Positions 59,931-64,000 of a stretch of DNA of 64,000 nt are shown here, piece after piece; the stretch's first letter is position 1; every line of letters starts with the position of its first letter. Origin of the DNA: Sycobia sp. Sy_11. Its lineage: Eukaryota; Arthropoda; Insecta; Hymenoptera; Epichrysomallidae. The position numbers and the translations under genes were made by a program. Location: contig JACCIC010000121.1 of the NCBI GenBank assembly GCA_018907035.1, forward strand, positions 1,637,125 to 1,701,124, read 5' to 3'. The notes under the pieces are model-generated. The model was not told the DNA's origin. It searched no databases and worked only from the letters and a program-made list of their open reading frames with translations.

Positions 59931-62900
59931 ATGGCTTATCTTTCGTCTGTCGAATTTCAAGTGAAACAACTTCGTGATATTTACGAACGTGTCAGTGAAT
60001 TGAACGTAATCGAACTCGAGAATTATTCAACAATAACTGAACAGGCTTTGTTAGAGCTGAGAGAATTTGGAAAAAAACAAGGTCTCTCTCGAGCAGAAAA
60101 TCAAAAATGTTTAACATCTCTTATTCATTTGTCATGTTTACAAGCAGGATTTCGGTTCTATCTTGATAGTGCAGCACCAATCGGAGGTAGTCTAATCCCT
60201 ATCGAGTCAGCTAAAGTTGAATGGCGAGATGTTCAATCAGCTTTTAAAAATCGAATAAGGACAGGTGTTGTGGTTAATTTAAAACATGTGGACATTTTAA
60301 GTTTTTTGCTCGATGCACAGAAGCTCTTTGAGGATAAAGTACAAGCATGCTTACAAGAATATGGTGCAATAAAAGTAAATTCTGATTTTATGTCAGAATT
60401 TTCCATGCAGAAAAATGGAGAGGAAACAACAGATATTAAATATTTCACAAGTATGAGTGCTACGGTATACATGTCTACTGATTTAGGCAAATGGTATGAG
60501 GAACATATTAAGGACCCTCTTCTTACTCATCTAGAAGAATTTCAGGAAAAAGATTCTGGATGGACATTAAAAAGTATTATAAGTTTGTGCATAAATATGA
60601 AAAAATTTTCACCTCACAAGGGAAGATCATTTATTCCTCTGCCAAAGTTCATAGCATCAAAAAGAGCATGTATCAATGTCCATAACACTGATAATCAATG
60701 CTTTAAATACGCTATTCTTTCAGCATTACATCCAAATGAAAAAAATCCTCAAAGAGTTCATAATTATGATAAATATGCAAACGAGTTGAACTTTGGTGAT
60801 ATAGAATTTCCTGTAAAACTAAAAGATGTTTCCAAATTTGAAAAATGGAATAATATTTCAGTAAATGTTTATATGCTTAGAAAGTATGGATTGAAATATG
60901 AAGTATCACCTTGTCATATTTCATTAAACAAGAAGGAGAAACATGCAAATCTTCTTCTCATTCAAGATTTCTACATCGATGAGTATGAAGAAAATAATAT
61001 TTCTGATGATAATGGAAGTGTGCCTAAATTCCATTACGTTGCGATTAAAAGTATATCCAGACTTGTAGGTTCACAAGTCAGCAAGACTCACCAAAAATTA
61101 TACCATTGTGAAAGATGTTTACAACATTTTTATAGTGAAGAAAGGCTAGAAAATCATGAAAATGTTTGTAAAAATATTAACGATTGTCGAATAAATTTAC
61201 CAAACTCATCGAATAATATTTTAAAATTTGAAGATTATAATAAAGGGGAAAAAGTGCCTTTTGTAGTTTATGCTGATTTTGAATGCTTATTAAAACCTAC
61301 AGAAAATGAAAATGCTTTTCAACTCCACCAGGCATACAGTATAGGATTTTATGTAAAATGTAGCTTTGATGACAAATTATCCGTTTACAAAGCATATAGA
61401 CAGAAAAGTGCAGACGATGAGACACCCGCAAGTTGGTTTGTGCGTGAATTAAAATCAATTGGTGAGCAGATTGATCATCTCTATAAAAATCCAAAACCAA
61501 TGAAACTCACAGATGATGAAGAGTTGACTTTTAAATGGTCGACCGTTTGCCATATATGTCGAAAACCATTTTTGGATGAGCAACTGGTAGTGCGAGATCA
61601 CTGTCATTTAACAGGAAGGTAAATTTAATATAATAATTTAAAAGATAATTTAATATAATAAAGAAAAAGAAATTATTTTGCTAAATTAATTTTTTTCTCA
61701 TTAGATTCAGAGGTGCTGCCCATAATTCCTGCAATTTGAACTATAAAGACTCGAAATTTATTCCAGTAATTTTTCACAATCTCAATTATGATACACACTT
61801 TATTTTAAAAGAAATTGGAACTTCTACACTGATGAAAGGTCGAGTTAACTTAATACCTCATAACAAGGAAAAATATATTTCCTTCACAAAGTATATGGAT
61901 GACTGTGATGTGAGTTTTAGATTCTTAGATTCTTGGCGATTTTGCCATCATCTTTAGAGAAACTTGCGTCTTATCTAGATAATGTACCAATAGCAATACA
62001 GGAATTTCAATTAGATGGATACTCAAACGAAAATATTGATCTTCTTAGACGTAAAGGAATATTTCCTTACGATTTTGTAGATGGACTTGATAAATTGATA
62101 ACTACAAAACTGCCGTCGAAAAATGAATTTTATAATAAATTGACAGATTCAGGTATTAGTGAGGAAGACTATAAGCATGCTGTTCAAGTGTGGGAAAGTT
62201 TTAATATAAGAACATTAGGAGAGTATTCGGACTTATATTTAAAAACAGATGTTCTACTCTTAGCAGATGTCTTTGAAAGTTTTCGAGACACATCTATTAA
62301 AGCATACGGCTTATGTCCTGCACATTTTTACACTACTCCAGGATTAACATTTGCAGCAGCTCTAAAAATGACGAAGGTAGAATTAGAGCTTCTAACAGAT
62401 ATTGACATGTTATTATTTATTGAATCAGGCATTCGAGGTGGAATAAGTCAGTGCTGCAATCGATATGCAAAGGCAAATAATCCATACATGGGGCCGACAT
62501 ATGATGAAAAAAAGAAGACAAAGACACTTTTATATTATGATATAAATAATTTGTATGGATGGGCGATGGTGCAGCATTTACCAGTTGGAAAATTTAAATG
62601 GGTTGATTATGAGTCAAATCGTGACTTTTTCAATACGCCATCAGATTCGGACGTAGGTTATATTGCTGAAGTAGATTTGGACTATCCTGAGGAAATACAT
62701 GATATTCATCGTGATTTACCTTTCTGTGCCGAGCATCGTACACCACCTGGCTCAAAACAAAAGAAACTTCTAACTACTTTGAACGATAAAACAAGGTATA
62801 TAATTCATTATCGCGCCCTTAAGCAAGCGCTCGACAATGGTCTTCGATTGAAAAAAGTACATAGAATTTTGAGCTTTGAACAGAAACCTTGGTTAAAATC

Positions 62901-63778
62901 ATATGTTGTACTAAATACTGAAAAGCGAAAGCATGCAAAGAATGAGTTTGAAAAACTCTTTATAAACTGTTAATTAATGCTGTTTATGGAAAATGTATTG
63001 AGCGAGAGCGATCTCGCGTTGATGTACGGTTAGTAAATAAATTTACTGGCCGATATGGAGCAGAAGCACGCATAGCTCTACCTAATTATCATAGCTGTGC
63101 AATTTTTGATGAAAATTTAGTTGCCATTCAGCTGAAAAAAACAAGTGTAACAATCAAAAAGCCTATATACGTTGGGCTTTGTATCCTCGATTTATCAAAA
63201 CATTAGTCTACGATTTTCACTACTCTTACATGAAACAGCGAGTGGGCGAAAAGTGTAAGCTCTTGTATACTGACACTGATAGCTTGATATATGAAGTAGA
63301 GGACATTGATATGTATCAAATAATGAAAGAAGATATTCATAGATTTGATACTTCTGATTATGATGAAAATAATCAGTATGGAATTCCACGCGAAAATAAA
63401 AAAATTCCTGGACTAATGAAAGATGAATGTAATGGAAAGATCATGATGGAATTTATTGGTTTACGAAGTAAAATGTACAGTATTTTAGTTGATGGAGGAG
63501 GAACAGTAAAAAAAAGCTAAAGGTATTAAATCGGGTGTAGTGAAGAAATCAATTACATTCGATGATTATAGAAGATGCCTGGAAGACCTCGTAATATACA
63601 ACGAGAGGCAGTGCACCATTCGCTCAAAATTACACATAGTGCATACAGAAAAACAGAAAAAATTGCCCTAAGTCCATTTGATGATAAAAGATACTTATTG
63701 CCTAATACTACAGACACATTACCTTGGGGTCACTATAAAATCCTAGAAGAGCAAATGTTGAAAGCTGCAAGTAGGTAG
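59931..63778 (+). pseudogene. Protein-primed-type family B DNA polymerase (Polinton/adintovirus-like), frame-broken
   Basis: Exon 1 (59931-61618) and later coding sequence from 61705 are separated by an 86-bp intron (AG|GTAAAT ... CATTAG). N-terminal region: unknown helical part, then ACINVHNTDNQCFKYAILSA, a conserved Cys-containing block, then a C2HC-type finger (YHCERC...H..VC). The exonuclease follows: VVYADFEC (Exo I, about 61272-61283) and NLNYDTHF (Exo II). CHIC..PF and DHCHLTGRFRGAAHNSCNL form a zinc/endonuclease VII-like motif split by the intron. Polymerase motifs: YYDINNLYGWAM (about 62533-62562), NAVYGK, YTDTDS (63266-63283), and the end SPFDDKRYLLPN with TLPWGHY, then TAG. The NNLYG form of motif A is typical of Polinton/adintovirus polymerases. 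Frame breaks lie near 61,940, 62,960, 63,198, 63,508 and 63,655, all single-base and nearly all in A/T runs; I see no separate in-frame stop. Confidence 0.85.
61619..61704 (+). other. 86-bp spliceosomal intron in the polymerase gene
   Basis: Donor AG|GTAAAT, acceptor TTTTTTCTCATTAG. It is phase 2 and lies inside the DHCHLTGR/FRGAAH motif. Removing it keeps the motif continuous, which supports a real intron and nuclear expression. Confidence 0.8.
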
Positions 63779-63789
63779 AGAGGGAAATA

Positions 63790-64000
63790 ATGGGAAGTAC
63801 AGGTCAGCAAATCGAAGAGGAGGGTAAGGATAATGTGAGGGGATATGATGAGTCCAATGGAAAAAGAGCTCAAGTATGTGTACCTACTGGAGAAGAAGAG
63901 AGGGAGAATACAATCTGCAATGAGATTCGAGTCACGGCAGATGTACATGCAGAACAAGAGAGTAGGGATAAAGTAACTAATGAAAATCAAGTTATGCGCC
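63790..64000 (+). CDS. Start of an unknown open frame, cut by window edge
   Basis: An ATG twelve bases after the polymerase stop opens a frame of 70 codons with no stop before the end of the window. It is very hydrophilic and Glu-rich (MGSTGQQIEEEGKDNVRGYD...). It may be the next gene of the virus-like element or a downstream exon. No domain is recognisable in this portion. Confidence 0.4.
   Translation, partial: MGSTGQQIEEEGKDNVRGYDESNGKRAQVCVPTGEEERENTICNEIRVTADVHAEQESRDKVTNENQVMR

Overview
This window is nuclear DNA from an insect, most likely a hymenopteran and plausibly an ant. The reasons are an AT-rich background with short spliceosomal introns, conserved animal genes (ANKRD39, EMC4, STMP1, GTP cyclohydrolase feedback regulator), a mariner, BEL/Pao and Ty3/gypsy elements, very long (TA)n and (GA)n microsatellites, and one short TTAGG-type stretch. 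The species call is an inference.

Layout. 1-22,000: no protein-coding gene I can support. This part holds AT-rich non-coding DNA, two fold-back (inverted-repeat) elements near 9.8-10.4 and 12.8-13.3 kb, and a very dense run of microsatellites with CpG-rich islands at 13.7-14.6, 16.2-16.8 and 18.8-20.1 kb that look like promoter or 5' regulatory DNA. 22,000-29,300: a compact, intact host gene cluster: ANKRD39 (-), two GCHFR/GFRP-like genes (-), the 47-residue mitochondrial microprotein STMP1 (+) and EMC4 (-). 31,575-32,876: a dead mariner with both inverted repeats and the TA duplication. 35,270-36,800: remnants of a trypsin-like serine protease gene (-).

39,500-54,190: a nested retrotransposon complex. 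A BEL/Pao element (5' LTR, primer site and gag start visible) has a complete 2.3-kb gypsy LTR inserted in its gag with a perfect CTAG target duplication. About 430 bp further on, BEL gag stops abruptly. It is replaced by the last 24 bp of the same gypsy LTR, a retrovirus-like tRNA-Pro primer site and a roughly 9.9-kb gypsy internal region, then a second, truncated LTR. The gypsy element is unusual. It has two accessory frames without ATG, each behind an AG|TG acceptor-like site where splicing onto an exon ending in A would create the start codon. It also has six CCHC knuckles in Gag, two retropepsin domains in tandem, and a roughly 380-residue charged insert between RNase H and integrase. It carries several frameshifts and stops.

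54,190-64,000: the left part of an endogenous Polinton/Maverick- or adintovirus-like DNA element (the family assignment is inferred from the polymerase). It has diverged promoter-like repeats, a small two-exon basic protein gene, AT-rich tandem arrays, a divergently transcribed two-exon gene with a DMQGF/KEF motif, and a protein-primed-type family B DNA polymerase. The polymerase's zinc/HNH-like motif is split by an 86-bp intron. Nearly all breaks in this block are one-base changes in or near homopolymer runs, so decay and assembly error must be separated before it is called dead. The element continues past the right edge.
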